A stretch of 64,000 nt of DNA from Bacillus sp. SKDU12 (GCF_010093085.1 NZ_MSRC01000001.1:147675-211674), one strand, 5' to 3'. Counted from the stretch's first letter, positions 50,911 to 61,395 are shown. Numbers and translations are program-made. The notes: a model not told the origin generated them from the sequence alone.

Positions 50911-51951
50911 ATGGACATTTCAACTGATGCTCTGATTGCCATCTCAATTATCTGGGGCTTTGTGTTTATTTACGCCGTCATGGCGACAATGGATTTTGGA
51001 GCGGGATTTTGGTCTATGATCTATTTAAATAAGGAGCACATGAAGGCTACTGATATTGCAAACCGCTTTCTGTCTCCGACATGGGAGGTCACAAATGTCT
51101 TTATTGTGGCCATCGTCGTGGCGCTTTTCAGCTTTTTCCCTGGCGCGACGTTTGTGCTCGGAACCGTACTATTAATTCCAGGGAGTATGATTTTACTGTT
51201 TTTAGCCATCCGAAGCGGATTTCTCGTTTTTTCAAACACAGCAAAAGAACGGAAAGTGCTAAGATATATTTCCGGCATATCCGGCTTTATCATCCCAGCT
51301 ATTTTAATTTTGGTGCTTCCGGTGACACACGGAGGGTTTATCGAAAAAACAAACGGAATCTATAGCTTAAACATGTCTAAAATCTTTTCAAGCCCTAATG
51401 CCTATTCATTTATCGGGTTTGCGATTTTAAGCACTTTGTTTTTGTCTTCACTGCTGCTTGCTGATTTTTCAAATGTGGCGGAAGAACAAGATGCGTACCG
51501 CGCTTACAGGAAAAGCGCCTTGATTACCGGCCCGCTTTCACTTCTGTTTGCTGTATGTATTATCCTGACGCTGCGGAATGAAGCAAACTGGCTGTATAGC
51601 GGAATGATGAATGATTTCTCTTGGATTATTGTATCTTTCATTACATTTGTTATTGCTGGAATTTCTCTTTTTCTGCCTAACAAGAGCTTTGGCCAAAACA
51701 TCGGCAAGCCGCGGCTTGCGCTTGTCGCCATTGCGGTCCAGTATTTTTTGGCAAGCTACGCGTACGGACGGGCACATCTCCCGTATATGATTTACCCCGA
51801 TGTGACTATCATGTCAGGCTTCACAGAACCAGCAACGTTCAGAGCGCTATTCGCGACGTATATCGTAGCATTTATCATTCTATTTCCGGGCTTTTATTTC
51901 TTCTGGAAAATGTTTATGCGAGATAAACGCTATATCCGCCAGGAAGAATAG
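50911..51951 (+). CDS. ythB: Cytochrome bd-type quinol oxidase subunit II (YthB)
   Basis: 346 residues, CydB family, eight to nine helices; ATMDFGAGFW near residue 26 is a CydB signature. Follows ythA by 41 nt with AGGAAG. Partner of YthA. Confidence 0.87.
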   Translation: MDISTDALIAISIIWGFVFIYAVMATMDFGAGFWSMIYLNKEHMKATDIANRFLSPTWEVTNVFIVAIVVALFSFFPGATFVLGTVLLIPGSMILLFLAIRSGFLVFSNTAKERKVLRYISGISGFIIPAILILVLPVTHGGFIEKTNGIYSLNMSKIFSSPNAYSFIGFAILSTLFLSSLLLADFSNVAEEQDAYRAYRKSALITGPLSLLFAVCIILTLRNEANWLYSGMMNDFSWIIVSFITFVIAGISLFLPNKSFGQNIGKPRLALVAIAVQYFLASYAYGRAHLPYMIYPDVTIMSGFTEPATFRALFATYIVAFIILFPGFYFFWKMFMRDKRYIRQEE

Positions 51952-52004
51952 AGGTGAAGCCTGCCGGCTATACTAACCCAGAACCTTTATAAGGAGGGGA
52001 TGGC

Positions 52005-52163
52005 ATGGAGCAGAAAATTCTATGCGAAGTCAACAACTGTTCTTATTGGGGCAAAGGAAATAAATGCACCGCTGACGCCATTTATGTTGTCAGCCATACT
52101 GGTGAAACCGCTGATAACAGCCAGGAAACAGACTGCAAAACGTTTAAGCCGCATGATTTGTAA
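52005..52163 (+). CDS. ytzL: Small DUF1540 Cys-rich protein
   Basis: 52 residues; AAGGAGGGG before ATG. Four Cys in pattern C-x4-C-x8-C ... C (CEVNNCSYWGKGNKC and TDCKTF), the DUF1540 fold thought to bind metal. Follows ythB by 53 nt with its own strong ribosome site, so probably co-transcribed with ythAB. The name is from position in 168 and less sure. Confidence 0.78.
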   Translation: MEQKILCEVNNCSYWGKGNKCTADAIYVVSHTGETADNSQETDCKTFKPHDL

Positions 52164-52192
52164 TAAAAACCACCCGATCACGGGTGGTTTTC
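52163..52192 (+). terminator. Terminator of the ythAB unit
   Basis: AAAACCACCCG-ATCA-CGGGTGGTTTTC. Confidence 0.88.
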
Positions 52193-52382
52193 TCACACCT
52201 TGGTATAAAGTAATTCCCCAATAACTTTCCTTGTTTTCTGTCCCCAAAAGCATATACGCTTGTGATCCTTACAATTCAAGGTTGTGTGCTAAAGTTCAAT
52301 ATAAATTCTCTGCATGTTTTAGTTGTTATACCATACTGGAAGATATTTAGAACCTAGTCCTAGTCTAGTGTTTCTTCTTCGC
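52193..52382. other. Gene-less spacer before the men operon
   Basis: About 190 bp, AT-rich, no ORF, no hairpin. In 168 the mntABCD manganese importer lies between ythAB and menC as I recall; nothing of it is visible here. Confidence 0.5.
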
Positions 52383-52412
52383 AAAAAAACCGGCTGAGCC
52401 AGCAGCCGGCCT
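52383..52412 (-). terminator. men operon terminator
   Basis: GCCGGCTG-CTGG-CTCAGCCGGT followed by T6 on the minus strand; about 85 nt after menC. Confidence 0.85.
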
Positions 52413-52494
52413 AAACGAGAAGGGATGTATTCAACGAACAGTTTTACTATAACAGCACACTGACATTCACTCAAAATAGCAAAATGCTTTTTTC

Positions 52495-53610
52495 TTACTC
52501 ATGCTGCGTGAAAACTTCCATTTTGGTCACATATTTTCGCATAATGTTCTGGTTCACTTCAACCCCTAAACCAGGCTGTTTTGACACAGAAATAAAACCA
52601 TTTTCAATGTGGATATCAGGGGTCACAATATCCTCAGCCCAATAGCGTGACGATGATGAGATATCACCAGGTATTGTGAATTGCGGCAATGAAGCAAGCG
52701 CCACGTTTTGCGCTCTTGAAATGCCAGTTTCGAGCATCCCGCCGCACCAAACCTTCATATGATGCTCTCTGCATAAATCATGAATTTTTAACGCTTCTGT
52801 TAAGCCGCCGACTCGAGAAGGCTTAATATTAATGATTTTGCAGCTTCCGAGTTCTATTGCCCGCCTTGCATCATCTGCTGAACAAATACTTTCATCAAGG
52901 CAAATGGGCGTTTTTAGGTATTTCTGCAAGTGACGGTGATCAACGATGTCATCAGCTTGGAGCGGCTGTTCAATCATCATTAAATGGTACTCATCAAGCT
53001 CCTTTAAGCGGCTGATATCCTTCAGCTCATAGGAAGAATTGGCATCTGCCATGAGCGGAATATTAGGGAACCGGCTGCGGATAGCCTTGACCAATTCCAC
53101 ATCCTGTCCAGGCTGAATTTTTATTTTTATTCTTTGATATCCGTCTTTTTGATAGCCCTCAATTTCTTTCAGCATATCGTCAAGGGGCCCCAAGCCGACA
53201 ACCACCCCGGCAGGGATTTTATCTCTTGTGCCGCCCAATGCTTCGGCGAGAGATATTCCTTTCTTTTTCGCATAAATATCCCAAACAGCCGATTCAAGTC
53301 CCGCTTTTGCCATGCGGTTTCCTTTATAGCGTGCCAAACTGTCCGGCACATCGGAGGGGTGATTGAATTCACGACCGACGATATTGGGAATAAAAAAATC
53401 CTTTAACATGTGCAAACATGTTCCAATGGTTTCCTCAGTGTACCAAGGCGATGAGAACGCAGAAACTTCTCCCCAGCCAGTAACACCGGAAGTATCGACA
53501 GCTTCCACGATCAGAAATGACCGCTCTCGAAGCGTTTCTATACTGTTTTTGAATGGTTTCTTTAAATTCATATTTAAATGGTAAAGTGTAATTTTTTCAA
53601 TTTCGATCAT
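52495..53610 (-). CDS. menC: o-Succinylbenzoate synthase MenC
   Basis: 371 residues, enolase superfamily. Catalytic Lys in RIKIKIQPG (K-x-K), metal ligands in MADANSSY, EQPL and LDESICS, second Lys in INIKPSRVGG. Dehydrates SHCHC to OSB in menaquinone synthesis. Start overlaps menE by 4 nt. Confidence 0.94.
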   Translation of the reverse strand: MIEIEKITLYHLNMNLKKPFKNSIETLRERSFLIVEAVDTSGVTGWGEVSAFSSPWYTEETIGTCLHMLKDFFIPNIVGREFNHPSDVPDSLARYKGNRMAKAGLESAVWDIYAKKKGISLAEALGGTRDKIPAGVVVGLGPLDDMLKEIEGYQKDGYQRIKIKIQPGQDVELVKAIRSRFPNIPLMADANSSYELKDISRLKELDEYHLMMIEQPLQADDIVDHRHLQKYLKTPICLDESICSADDARRAIELGSCKIINIKPSRVGGLTEALKIHDLCREHHMKVWCGGMLETGISRAQNVALASLPQFTIPGDISSSSRYWAEDIVTPDIHIENGFISVSKQPGLGVEVNQNIMRKYVTKMEVFTQHE

Positions 53611-55067
53611 CGCAGTTCTCCTTTACGCGCATTCTTCAGCTGATTTCGCAAGAGCTTATTAGACGCATTGCGCGGCAGTCGGTCAAGCTCAAAAAATTTC
53701 GCCGGAATTTTATACTTCGCCAAGCGGTCTTTGCAATAGGAGGTTAATTCTTCTGCACTCACAGGATTATGAAGGACCAGATAGGCATGCGGAACCTTTC
53801 CCCACTTTTTATCCTCTGCTCCTGAAACACCGGCTTCAGCTACAGAAGGATGTGAAAGCAGGACTGACTCCACTTCAGCCGGATAAATATTTTCTCCGCC
53901 TGATATAATCAGATCTGAACGTCTGTCTAGTACATATAAAAAGCCTTCGCTGTCCAAATATCCAAGATCACCGGTTTTCAACCAGCCATTTTGAAAGGAG
54001 GCTTCGTTTGCGCTTTTTCGATTAAAATAGCTTTTCATCACATTCGGGCCTTTCACCATAATCTCACCGCGCTCAAATGGTTCACATGCCTGTCCATCTC
54101 GCTCTATTTTGATTTCACATGAAAACAGCGGCTTCCCCGCAGATCCTAGCTTTTCCATACTGAATTCCGGCGACAGGGTAACAATCTGTGAGCATGTCTC
54201 TGTCATCCCGTATGATTGAAAAACAGGAAACCCTTTCTCTCGGCACTCCTCGAGCAATGGCAGCGGTGCAGGACCTCCGCCGAGCAAAATACACCTGATA
54301 GATTCAGGACAGCGGCTTGTTTCTTCCAAAAGGCCAGCCAGCATAGTCTGCACGACAGATATCATGGTCACTTGATGCCTGCTGATAGAATCCAGCACAT
54401 CGCTTACGGAAAAGCGCTGGTGAAGCACGACAGTCATGCCATAGATCACAGATTTAAATAAAGCGGACAATCCGCTGATGTGAAAGAGCGGCAATGCGAT
54501 AAGCCAGCGGTCTTGTTCTGTTATACCCAAATTAAGCGCAGATGACACTGCACTGAAATAATGGTTACCGAACGTTTGCTGCACCCCCTTGGGCTTGCCT
54601 GTCGTACCTGACGTATACATCAGCGTTGCCGTTTGGTCCAATTGCATATAAGCCTGGATCTCAATTTTTTCAGCGTCTTCTTTCATCAGTTCGTCCACAT
54701 CAATAATGTGTACGGTGTGTTTATAATCTTGCTGTTCAAAGCTTGAATCTGTCAGCAAAAAGCGGGCGCCGGAATCCTCCAGCTGAAACAGCCTTTCATG
54801 TGTTGACAGCTTTGTATTCAGAAGCACCGCCTTCACGCCAAGCAAAAAACATGCATGTACGGCGTATACCATTTCTGTGCGGTTGTGGAGCAAAATAGCC
54901 GCAGTATCTCCCTTTCTAACCGAATAAGCAGAAAGACGCGCCGCCATTCGCTTAGACGCGGCAAATAATTCTGCAAATGTCACAGTTTCGTCTTCATAGA
55001 TGAGAGCAATTCTCTCAGGTGTCAGCTGTGCTCGCTGCATGAGCCAGTTAGGCTGTTCTGTCAGCAT
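53607..55067 (-). CDS. menE: o-Succinylbenzoate-CoA ligase MenE
   Basis: 486 residues, ANL superfamily. P-loop TLMYTSGTTGKPKG, A5 YGMTETCSQ, A7 KTGDLGYLD, and C-terminal Lys in RNASNKLLR. Activates OSB. A strong hairpin lies between menB and this gene. Confidence 0.94.
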   Translation of the reverse strand: MLTEQPNWLMQRAQLTPERIALIYEDETVTFAELFAASKRMAARLSAYSVRKGDTAAILLHNRTEMVYAVHACFLLGVKAVLLNTKLSTHERLFQLEDSGARFLLTDSSFEQQDYKHTVHIIDVDELMKEDAEKIEIQAYMQLDQTATLMYTSGTTGKPKGVQQTFGNHYFSAVSSALNLGITEQDRWLIALPLFHISGLSALFKSVIYGMTVVLHQRFSVSDVLDSISRHQVTMISVVQTMLAGLLEETSRCPESIRCILLGGGPAPLPLLEECREKGFPVFQSYGMTETCSQIVTLSPEFSMEKLGSAGKPLFSCEIKIERDGQACEPFERGEIMVKGPNVMKSYFNRKSANEASFQNGWLKTGDLGYLDSEGFLYVLDRRSDLIISGGENIYPAEVESVLLSHPSVAEAGVSGAEDKKWGKVPHAYLVLHNPVSAEELTSYCKDRLAKYKIPAKFFELDRLPRNASNKLLRNQLKNARKGELR

Positions 55068-55103
55068 GTCATCATCTCCGAGGTAAAATGTCTGTATTGA
55101 AAA

Positions 55104-55140
55104 GAAAACAGCTTGGACCGCAAAGTCTCAAGCTGTTTGT
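55104..55140 (-). terminator. Hairpin between menB and menE
   Basis: AAACAGCTTG (55106-55115) pairs with CAAGCTGTTT (55129-55138) over a 13-nt loop; on the minus strand it is followed by TCTTTTC. It looks like a partial terminator or RNA-stability element inside the men operon. Confidence 0.65.
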
Positions 55141-55157
55141 TTACTAAGTATTGCTGA

Positions 55158-55976
55158 TCACGGGAAACGAGGGAACTGTCCGAAATCAGGTTTGCGCTTT
55201 TCCTTAAAGGAATCTCGGCCTTCTTTCGCTTCATCAGTTGTGTAGTAAAGAAGAGTAGCATCCCCTGCAAACTGTTGAATCCCAGCAAGTCCATCTGTAT
55301 CCGCATTAAACGCAGCTTTAAGAAAACGAAGTGCAGTCGGGCTTTTTTCAAGCATTTCTTCACACCATTTAATCGTTTCTTCTTCAAGTTGTTCCAAAGG
55401 AACGACTGTGTTGACAAGACCCATGTCAAGCGCTTCCTGTGCGTTGTACTGACGGCATAGGTACCAGATTTCACGGGCTTTTTTATGTCCTACGATTCGA
55501 GCCAAGTAGCCAGAACCGTAACCAGCGTCAAAACTTCCGACTTTAGGGCCTGTTTGTCCGAAAATCGCATTGTCGGCAGCGATTGTCAAGTCACATACGA
55601 TGTGAAGCACATGGCCTCCGCCAATCGCATATCCTGACACCATTGCGACAACCGGTTTCGGAATGACACGTATTAAACGCTGAAGATCCAATACGTTTAG
55701 ACGCGGAATCTGGTCGTCTCCTACATATCCGCCATGACCGCGAACTTTTTGGTCTCCGCCTGAACAAAACGCTTTGTCTCCGGCACCGGCAAGCACGATA
55801 ACCCCGACGTTTTGGTCGTCTCTCGCGTCAGCAAACGCATCAATCATTTCAGCAACCGTTTTAGGTGTAAACGCGTTATGTACCTCAGGGCGGTTAATTG
55901 TTATTTTTGCAATACCATTATACGTTTCATACAATATTTCATCGTATGTCCGTTTGGTTTTCCATTCTGCAGCCAT
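55158..55976 (-). CDS. menB: 1,4-Dihydroxy-2-naphthoyl-CoA synthase MenB
   Basis: 272 residues, crotonase fold. Oxyanion segments [12 protein letters not shown] and [10 protein letters not shown]-terminal [13 protein letters not shown]. Cyclises OSB-CoA. AAAGGAGG before the ATG. Confidence 0.95.
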   Translation of the reverse strand: MAAEWKTKRTYDEILYETYNGIAKITINRPEVHNAFTPKTVAEMIDAFADARDDQNVGVIVLAGAGDKAFCSGGDQKVRGHGGYVGDDQIPRLNVLDLQRLIRVIPKPVVAMVSGYAIGGGHVLHIVCDLTIAADNAIFGQTGPKVGSFDAGYGSGYLARIVGHKKAREIWYLCRQYNAQEALDMGLVNTVVPLEQLEEETIKWCEEMLEKSPTALRFLKAAFNADTDGLAGIQQFAGDATLLYYTTDEAKEGRDSFKEKRKPDFGQFPRFP

Positions 55977-56010
55977 ATAATGACCTCCTTTTATTCTCTA
56001 TATGAATGAG

Positions 56011-56835
56011 TCAGGTGTTTGTTAAAAACTCACTCACTATTTTACCAAAAACTTGCGGCTGTTCCACATGGACCGTGTGGCCGGCTTTTGGAACAATCTC
56101 TATTCTACTAGATGGGAGCTTCTTATGCACCTCTTGATTGATGGCACAAAACTTTTCATCCCACTCCCCGCAGATCAGAAGCACAGGCACGTCTATTTTT
56201 TCTATACGATTCCACAGGGAAGGCTGTGAACCAGTGCCCATACCGTTTAAACTGTTTGCAAGCCCAACCTTATTGTTTCGCAAACGGCCCGACCTTATCC
56301 TGTGGCGAATATCTTCAGCAAGCCGCTGCTGGGATGAAAACAAAGGGATGTTCTCCCAATATTGTGCAAAAGCTTTAATCCCGTCACGCAAAATAAAATC
56401 AGCAAGCTTCCGGTCCCTCATGATCCGGTCCCGCCGTTCCTCAAGCGTTTTAAGCCCAGGCGTTGTGCTTTCAAGCACAAGCGCCGATATTCGTTCAGGA
56501 TATGCCGCCGCAAAAGAATAAGCAAGCCTTCCTCCCATAGAATACCCAATCAATTTCACTTTGTGAAGTTTTAATTGATCAAAAATCTCGGCAAGGTCAG
56601 AAACTTGCCGGCTTATGCTGTATCTATTCCTATTTAGCGGAGCATCAGTTTCACCATGCCCTAAACAATCAATTTTGATCAAACGGGAATCAGGCAGCAT
56701 CCGATCAAGAAAAGTCCATGATTGTTTGCTGCCGGTAAACCCGTGCAGACAGACGACGGCTTCGAGAGCATTTGACCGCTCGTCGGCGACCGCATATCGG
56801 ACACCGTCTGAAACAGTTATCCTTACAGTCTCCAT
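56011..56835 (-). CDS. menH: SHCHC synthase MenH (YtxM)
   Basis: 274 residues, alpha/beta hydrolase. Ser in GYSMGGRLA (about 100), HGFTGS near 31, acid in CGEWDEKF, His in KAGHTVHVE. Removes pyruvate from SEPHCHC. Start overlaps the menD end by 13 nt. Confidence 0.93.
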   Translation of the reverse strand: METVRITVSDGVRYAVADERSNALEAVVCLHGFTGSKQSWTFLDRMLPDSRLIKIDCLGHGETDAPLNRNRYSISRQVSDLAEIFDQLKLHKVKLIGYSMGGRLAYSFAAAYPERISALVLESTTPGLKTLEERRDRIMRDRKLADFILRDGIKAFAQYWENIPLFSSQQRLAEDIRHRIRSGRLRNNKVGLANSLNGMGTGSQPSLWNRIEKIDVPVLLICGEWDEKFCAINQEVHKKLPSSRIEIVPKAGHTVHVEQPQVFGKIVSEFLTNT

Positions 56836-58565
56836 TGCTTTTTCACTTCCCGCACAGCTTCATTCAGCATATCGCGATGGAGCTGAACTCTCGATTGGCG
56901 ATCCGTTTTGATTTCGATCAAATGAAGTCCAGGCTTATCTGCCTGCGGCGCATAAGCTGCTTTGAACTCGTCCCACGAGGCTGGGCAAGAATACGTTCCT
57001 CCGTAAAGCGCAGCCGCATGCTTGAAATCGAGCCCAGTCGGTGTGCCGAACAAATCTTCAAAGTGTGTCTTCTCAGAAGCCTGCGGCAAAAATGAGAAAA
57101 TCCCGCCTCCGTCATTATTCACGAGAATCACAGTAAGAGGAATGCCAAGCTTTTTGGCTGCCAGCAGTCCATTTAAATCGTGATAAAAAGATAAATCTCC
57201 AATTACGAGGGTAACAGGCGCTTTTGTTCCTTCACATACTCCCATGGCAGAAGAGACGACACCATCGATACCATTTGCGCCGCGATTTGAATAAATTCGG
57301 AAATTTCGTTCCTGCTTTTCAAAAAACGTATCAACATCCCTGATCGGCATGCTGCTGCCGACGAACAGCGAACTGTGTGCTGGCACGAGATGCTGAAGAA
57401 TTCGGTAGAGATTGCCTTCAAACGACATCTCTTCACTGCTGATTGTTTGTAAATGCGCACGGAACCGGCTATTGACAAACTGCCACTTTTCCAGCCACTC
57501 TGCTGACTTAGTCATATCGGCATGTTCTGCCATGACGGCTTCAGCAAAAGCAGATGGATTGCAGTGAATCATATGTGCGCTTGCCTGTGTCGGATCTCTC
57601 CACCCGCCATCCTCGTCAATCACAATCTGCCGAATGTCAGGGTCATCCTTAAGCCATAAGAAAACCGGTTTTGAAACAGGCATCGGACCAAAACGGATGA
57701 CAACATCAGGACGAAGTTTCGACTTCAATTCATCATCTTTTAAAAATGAATCATACGCATCAATAACAGTGCTTTTATCATGATCACCGTTCCGTAGATT
57801 AGAGAGTGGGTCTGCTAAAATCGGATACTGAAGCGCTTTTGAGAGCGCAATAATGCTTTCCTTATCAGCATCACTATGGAGCTCTCCGCAAACGATCATG
57901 CCTTTTTCAGCCTCTGTGAGCATTTCAGCTACATCAGACAGGGATTCGCGGTCAACAGATTGCATACCCGTTTTCACAGAGACGTGACGGTCTGTTCTCA
58001 TTCTTCCAAATGGCTCATCCGAAAGATCCGGAATCAGCGGTTCCCGCAGCGGGACATTCACATGCACAGGTCCCATTGGGCGTTTTTGCGCTTCTCCGGC
58101 TGCACGCCCGGCCAGCGTTCGGATATATCTCAGCATATGCGGAGACTCTTCAGGAAGAGCAGAGTCTGTGAAAAACTTAACAAATTGGCCGAATAAGAAA
58201 TGCTGATTAATTGCCTGCGGTGCGCCTACTTCACGCAGCTCGTGAGGCCGATCAGCAGTTAATACAATAATTGGAACTCTTGAATAATGAGCTTCAATTA
58301 CTGCCGGATAAAAGTTGGCCGCCGCTGTTCCCGATGTACAGATCAAAAGCACGGGATGCTGCTTTGCTTTCGCCAGCCCTAAAGCAAAGAACCCGGCAGA
58401 CCTTTCATCAATTTGGACATGGACGTTAATATCAGGATGCGCGGCTGCAAGAATAGCCAGCGGTGTAGACCTAGAGCCCGGACAAACGACGGCATCTGTA
58501 ATCCCGGAAAGGGCGAATTCATCAATAAAACTTCCGATGTAGTGAGTAATTGGGTTAACTGTCAA
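56823..58565 (-). CDS. menD: SEPHCHC synthase MenD
   Basis: 580 residues, ThDP enzyme. GSRSTPLA near 31, ThDP glutamate in DERSAGF, and the ThDP/Mg motif [13 protein letters not shown] ... NNDGGGIF near 440-470. Start TTG 58565, overlapping the menF stop by 4 nt. Confidence 0.94.
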   Translation of the reverse strand: MTVNPITHYIGSFIDEFALSGITDAVVCPGSRSTPLAILAAAHPDINVHVQIDERSAGFFALGLAKAKQHPVLLICTSGTAAANFYPAVIEAHYSRVPIIVLTADRPHELREVGAPQAINQHFLFGQFVKFFTDSALPEESPHMLRYIRTLAGRAAGEAQKRPMGPVHVNVPLREPLIPDLSDEPFGRMRTDRHVSVKTGMQSVDRESLSDVAEMLTEAEKGMIVCGELHSDADKESIIALSKALQYPILADPLSNLRNGDHDKSTVIDAYDSFLKDDELKSKLRPDVVIRFGPMPVSKPVFLWLKDDPDIRQIVIDEDGGWRDPTQASAHMIHCNPSAFAEAVMAEHADMTKSAEWLEKWQFVNSRFRAHLQTISSEEMSFEGNLYRILQHLVPAHSSLFVGSSMPIRDVDTFFEKQERNFRIYSNRGANGIDGVVSSAMGVCEGTKAPVTLVIGDLSFYHDLNGLLAAKKLGIPLTVILVNNDGGGIFSFLPQASEKTHFEDLFGTPTGLDFKHAAALYGGTYSCPASWDEFKAAYAPQADKPGLHLIEIKTDRQSRVQLHRDMLNEAVREVKKQWRL

Positions 58566-59977
58566 CGCCTCTCACCTCCTAACGCAGAGATCATCGGCTT
58601 TAATTTAATCTGAGTTTCTTCATACTCTGACTGAGGATCTGAGTCTTCCACAATGCCGCATCCGGCAAATAGCCTTGCTGTGCTGCCTTCGATTAATCCC
58701 GAACGGATCGCTACTGCAAATTCCCCGTTATTCTGGCTGTCAATCCAGCCGATAGGAGCCGCATACCAGCCGCGGGACATCGGTTCGATTTCTCTGATCA
58801 CTTCAACCGCTTTTTGTTGAGGTGCGCCCCCGAGCGCCGGCGTGGGATGCAGCTTTTCAATTAAGTCAAAAAGCGAAGCAGACTCACGAAGCTGTCCGAC
58901 TATCGGCGTAAATAAATGCTGAACGCTTTTCGTTTTGTACAATTGAGGTCCGTCGGGCTTTTCAACCTCTGAACAGCTTGATACAAAAGCGTCATGAATC
59001 ATGCCTACAACAATATCATGCTCCAGCAGATTTTTTTCATCGTTTAATAATTCAAGGCCCATCCAGCGGTCTTCTTCTTCATTCGAACCGCGTTTAATAG
59101 AGCCAGCCAAACAAGAAGACATCACAGTATTGCCGTCTCTTTTGATCAGTCTTTCCGGAGATGCGCCGACAAAAGTTTTTCCTTCCTGCTCAATTGCAAA
59201 CACATAGCTTGTCTGCTGATCGTTCAGAAGTGTTTTAAGCATTGGTTCAATCTGGACCGGTCCATCAAACGTGAGCAGCAGCTCTCGAGCTAGAACTACT
59301 TTATCATATTGTTTCTCTTTAATTTGACTTGTAGCCGTTTCAATTGCTTTCAGCCAATTATCCTTATCCAGCTCTTGAGAGGCTTCAATCACAGCTTGAT
59401 TTTCTTGATTAAAGTCAGGAACCTTACATTCAGCTGCAAAAGATGTTAAGTCATCCAAAACAGCCTCTGCGTCTTCCTCTCCGCTTATCCATCTGTTGAC
59501 TGTTAAGCACGGGCCTTCGGCAGTCATCGTCAGCATAAGCGCAGGCACGAAGAAATCCCCTTCCGAGAAATGGTTCCATTGTGTACCTCTTTCTTCGTAA
59601 GGGTCAAAAGAAAATCCCCCGAACAGAACAGGTCCCACTGCAGAATGATGCAGCTTTTCTTCTTCATAAATATGAAAAGCCGTCTTTTTAAAGCGTTCCC
59701 ATTGTTCAAACACCTCACGATACCGCTCGCTGTTTTTTTCATTTGTCTGGAAAACCGCTTCTTTGCCAAGACCGACTATTGTCAATTCACTTTCAGGATC
59801 TGACCAAAAAAATCGATTGCCTGTATATTTTTTTGCTCCGTAATTGAAAAATGATAGAGGGTCAAGAGACTCGATTTGTCTCGAATAGCTTATTAAGACA
59901 GCATGGTTGACTTCTTTGGCTTTATGTAATGCATGTAGAACTTCCTTTCGGAACGTACGCTGCACCGTTGTCACCAT
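58562..59977 (-). CDS. menF: Isochorismate synthase MenF
   Basis: 471 residues from ATG 59977 with GGAGG 8 nt upstream; the open frame to 60166 is the leader. Chorismate-binding domain with general base Lys in [22 protein letters not shown] and [11 protein letters not shown]. First menaquinone-committed step. Confidence 0.94.
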   Translation of the reverse strand: MVTTVQRTFRKEVLHALHKAKEVNHAVLISYSRQIESLDPLSFFNYGAKKYTGNRFFWSDPESELTIVGLGKEAVFQTNEKNSERYREVFEQWERFKKTAFHIYEEEKLHHSAVGPVLFGGFSFDPYEERGTQWNHFSEGDFFVPALMLTMTAEGPCLTVNRWISGEEDAEAVLDDLTSFAAECKVPDFNQENQAVIEASQELDKDNWLKAIETATSQIKEKQYDKVVLARELLLTFDGPVQIEPMLKTLLNDQQTSYVFAIEQEGKTFVGASPERLIKRDGNTVMSSCLAGSIKRGSNEEEDRWMGLELLNDEKNLLEHDIVVGMIHDAFVSSCSEVEKPDGPQLYKTKSVQHLFTPIVGQLRESASLFDLIEKLHPTPALGGAPQQKAVEVIREIEPMSRGWYAAPIGWIDSQNNGEFAVAIRSGLIEGSTARLFAGCGIVEDSDPQSEYEETQIKLKPMISALGGERR

Positions 59978-60052
59978 GAGACATTCCTCCATAATCCTTA
60001 AAATGCTTTTAATACCATACACCTGTGTCTCCTTTGTGTCAAACACACAGAT

Positions 60053-60086
60053 CAGGCAGTCCAAATGGCCTGCCTTACCTATTATA
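60053..60086 (-). promoter_or_regulatory. men promoter region with leader hairpin
   Basis: A TATAAT (60081-60086, minus strand) lies about 105 nt before menF, with a poor -35. The early leader folds into AGGCAG-GCC-ATTT-GG-A-CTGCCT (60053-60077). A further downstream TTGACA/TATGGT pair is possible. Confidence 0.5.
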
Positions 60087-60268
60087 AACCTAATTTCAGA
60101 AATGAAAAAGAAACAAACCTCAAATTTCTTTCTCCACTGATAGCAAAGGTTGTATCCGTTTACCATATAAGGTAAACCGCCTATATTTATCCACTCGATA
60201 TTTATGAAAGTTCTCAGGCGATCTGTTCATACTAAAGGTATGCATCACTGAGAAATGAGGCGATTACA

Positions 60269-60988
60269 TTGCTTACAAAAGACCAGCTTCAACACTTGCA
60301 ACATGAACTGGAACAAACAAAAAAAGATATTTTAAACCGTTTCAAAGACAATGACCATTTTCAGCTTAACTCTGCCTTTCCTTATGATTCTTGGGGCGAG
60401 CTTTCTGCTTACGACAACCACCCCGGTGATCAGGCAACAGAGCTCTACGAACGTGAAAAAGACATCGCTCTCGACTTGCATGAGCGAGAGCATCTTCGGG
60501 ACATCGAACATTCATTGAAAGCGATAGAAAACGGTACGTACGGCATTTGTGAAGTCAGCGGAAAGGAAATCCCTTACGAACGACTTGAAGCGCTTCCAAC
60601 TGCCACAACGCTCGCCAAGTATTCGTCACAGGATGTCGTTTCCAAAGACCGTCCGATCGAAGAGGAAACGCCTTTCGGGCAATTTGAATTTGACGATGAT
60701 GAAGAAATCAGAGCGCCTTATGACAGTGAAGATTCCTATCAGGACGTCGAAAAATACGGAAACTCTTCAACACCTCAGGATATGGAAAACCCTCCGCTCA
60801 GCTATGATGATATGACAATGAACGCTGAAGAAAATATCGGCAATACAGAGTCGTACGAAAATTTCATTGCAACAGATATTACAGGAAAAGAAATTACAGT
60901 TTATCAAAGCAGAGCCCATGAACGTTATGAGGAAGAACTTGATGAAGAAGGAATCATGACCACATTCGGCGATCTCCACGCTGATTGA
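60269..60988 (+). CDS. yteA: DksA/TraR-family sporulation protein YteA
   Basis: 239 residues. A coiled-coil N-terminal half is followed by a DksA-like zinc-finger region GTYGICEVSGKEIPYERLEA. Three of the four usual Cys are missing, typical of the yteA group. The acidic C-terminus (DDDEEIRAPYDSED) is extra. TTG start at 60269 after GAGGCGA. In 168 this belongs to the late mother-cell regulon. Confidence 0.83.
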   Translation: MLTKDQLQHLQHELEQTKKDILNRFKDNDHFQLNSAFPYDSWGELSAYDNHPGDQATELYEREKDIALDLHEREHLRDIEHSLKAIENGTYGICEVSGKEIPYERLEALPTATTLAKYSSQDVVSKDRPIEEETPFGQFEFDDDEEIRAPYDSEDSYQDVEKYGNSSTPQDMENPPLSYDDMTMNAEENIGNTESYENFIATDITGKEITVYQSRAHERYEEELDEEGIMTTFGDLHAD

Positions 60989-61012
60989 ACCCCCGTTAAT
61001 GGGGGTTCTTTT
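60988..61012. terminator. yteA terminator
   Basis: AACCCCC-GTTAAT-GGGGGTTCTTTT. Confidence 0.88.
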
Positions 61013-61133
61013 ACATTTTCATCATATCGGTCATCACCTTCAAATAACTCTTTTGCTGCCCAATGCCATGTCGCTTGCTCTCCAGCAATTTTTTATAAAT
61101 ACTGGATGTCCCAATTGGGGGCTTTAATCTCAT
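61011..61133 (-). pseudogene. Possible minus-strand gene remnant, unrecognised
   Basis: A 40-codon frame on the minus strand (ATG 61131-61133) reads MRLKPPIGTSSIYKKLLESK and so on to a TAA right beside the yteA terminator. It looks like the C-terminal tip of a gene that once converged on yteA, but no family is recognised and no ribosome site is present. Confidence 0.3.
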
Positions 61134-61221
61134 CCGTTATCTAAACTTGTCCTTCTGCATCAGCTGCTAATGTCCTTGACTTATGAGCAAAATAAGACGG
61201 CGAAGTTCTGAATGCGATAAA

Positions 61222-61395
61222 AGCATTTTCAACTGGAATGACGAAACATTCAATGTGATGCTGAATGTATGCCAATCAGCTCTCATTAAGTGACTTTACG
61301 ATGTCATTCGCGAGTAATACGTCCGTAAATCTGTTTTATTGAAGAAAGATTTACAGTCAGCATTTGAATAAAAACCAATAAAGCAGCTGATTTAA
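61222..61395 (+). pseudogene. cotI: cotI (ytaA) 3' remnant
   Basis: In one plus frame: SIFNWNDETFNVMLN, then a deletion and stop, then LYDVIRE-stop-YVRKSVLLKKDLQSAFE-stop-KPIKQLI-stop. This follows the C-terminus of spore-coat kinase-like CotI of 168 as I recall it (DDETFNVMLN ... ELYDVIREKYVRKS ... LESAFEY). Three internal stops and about 16 codons missing. The rest of the ytdA-ytcABC-cotS cluster is gone. Confidence 0.72.

Noticed and set aside
59978..60166. N-terminal extension of MenF
   Set aside because: The open frame spans the leader hairpin and promoter; ATG 59977 has GGAGG at 8 nt and gives the usual 471 residues.
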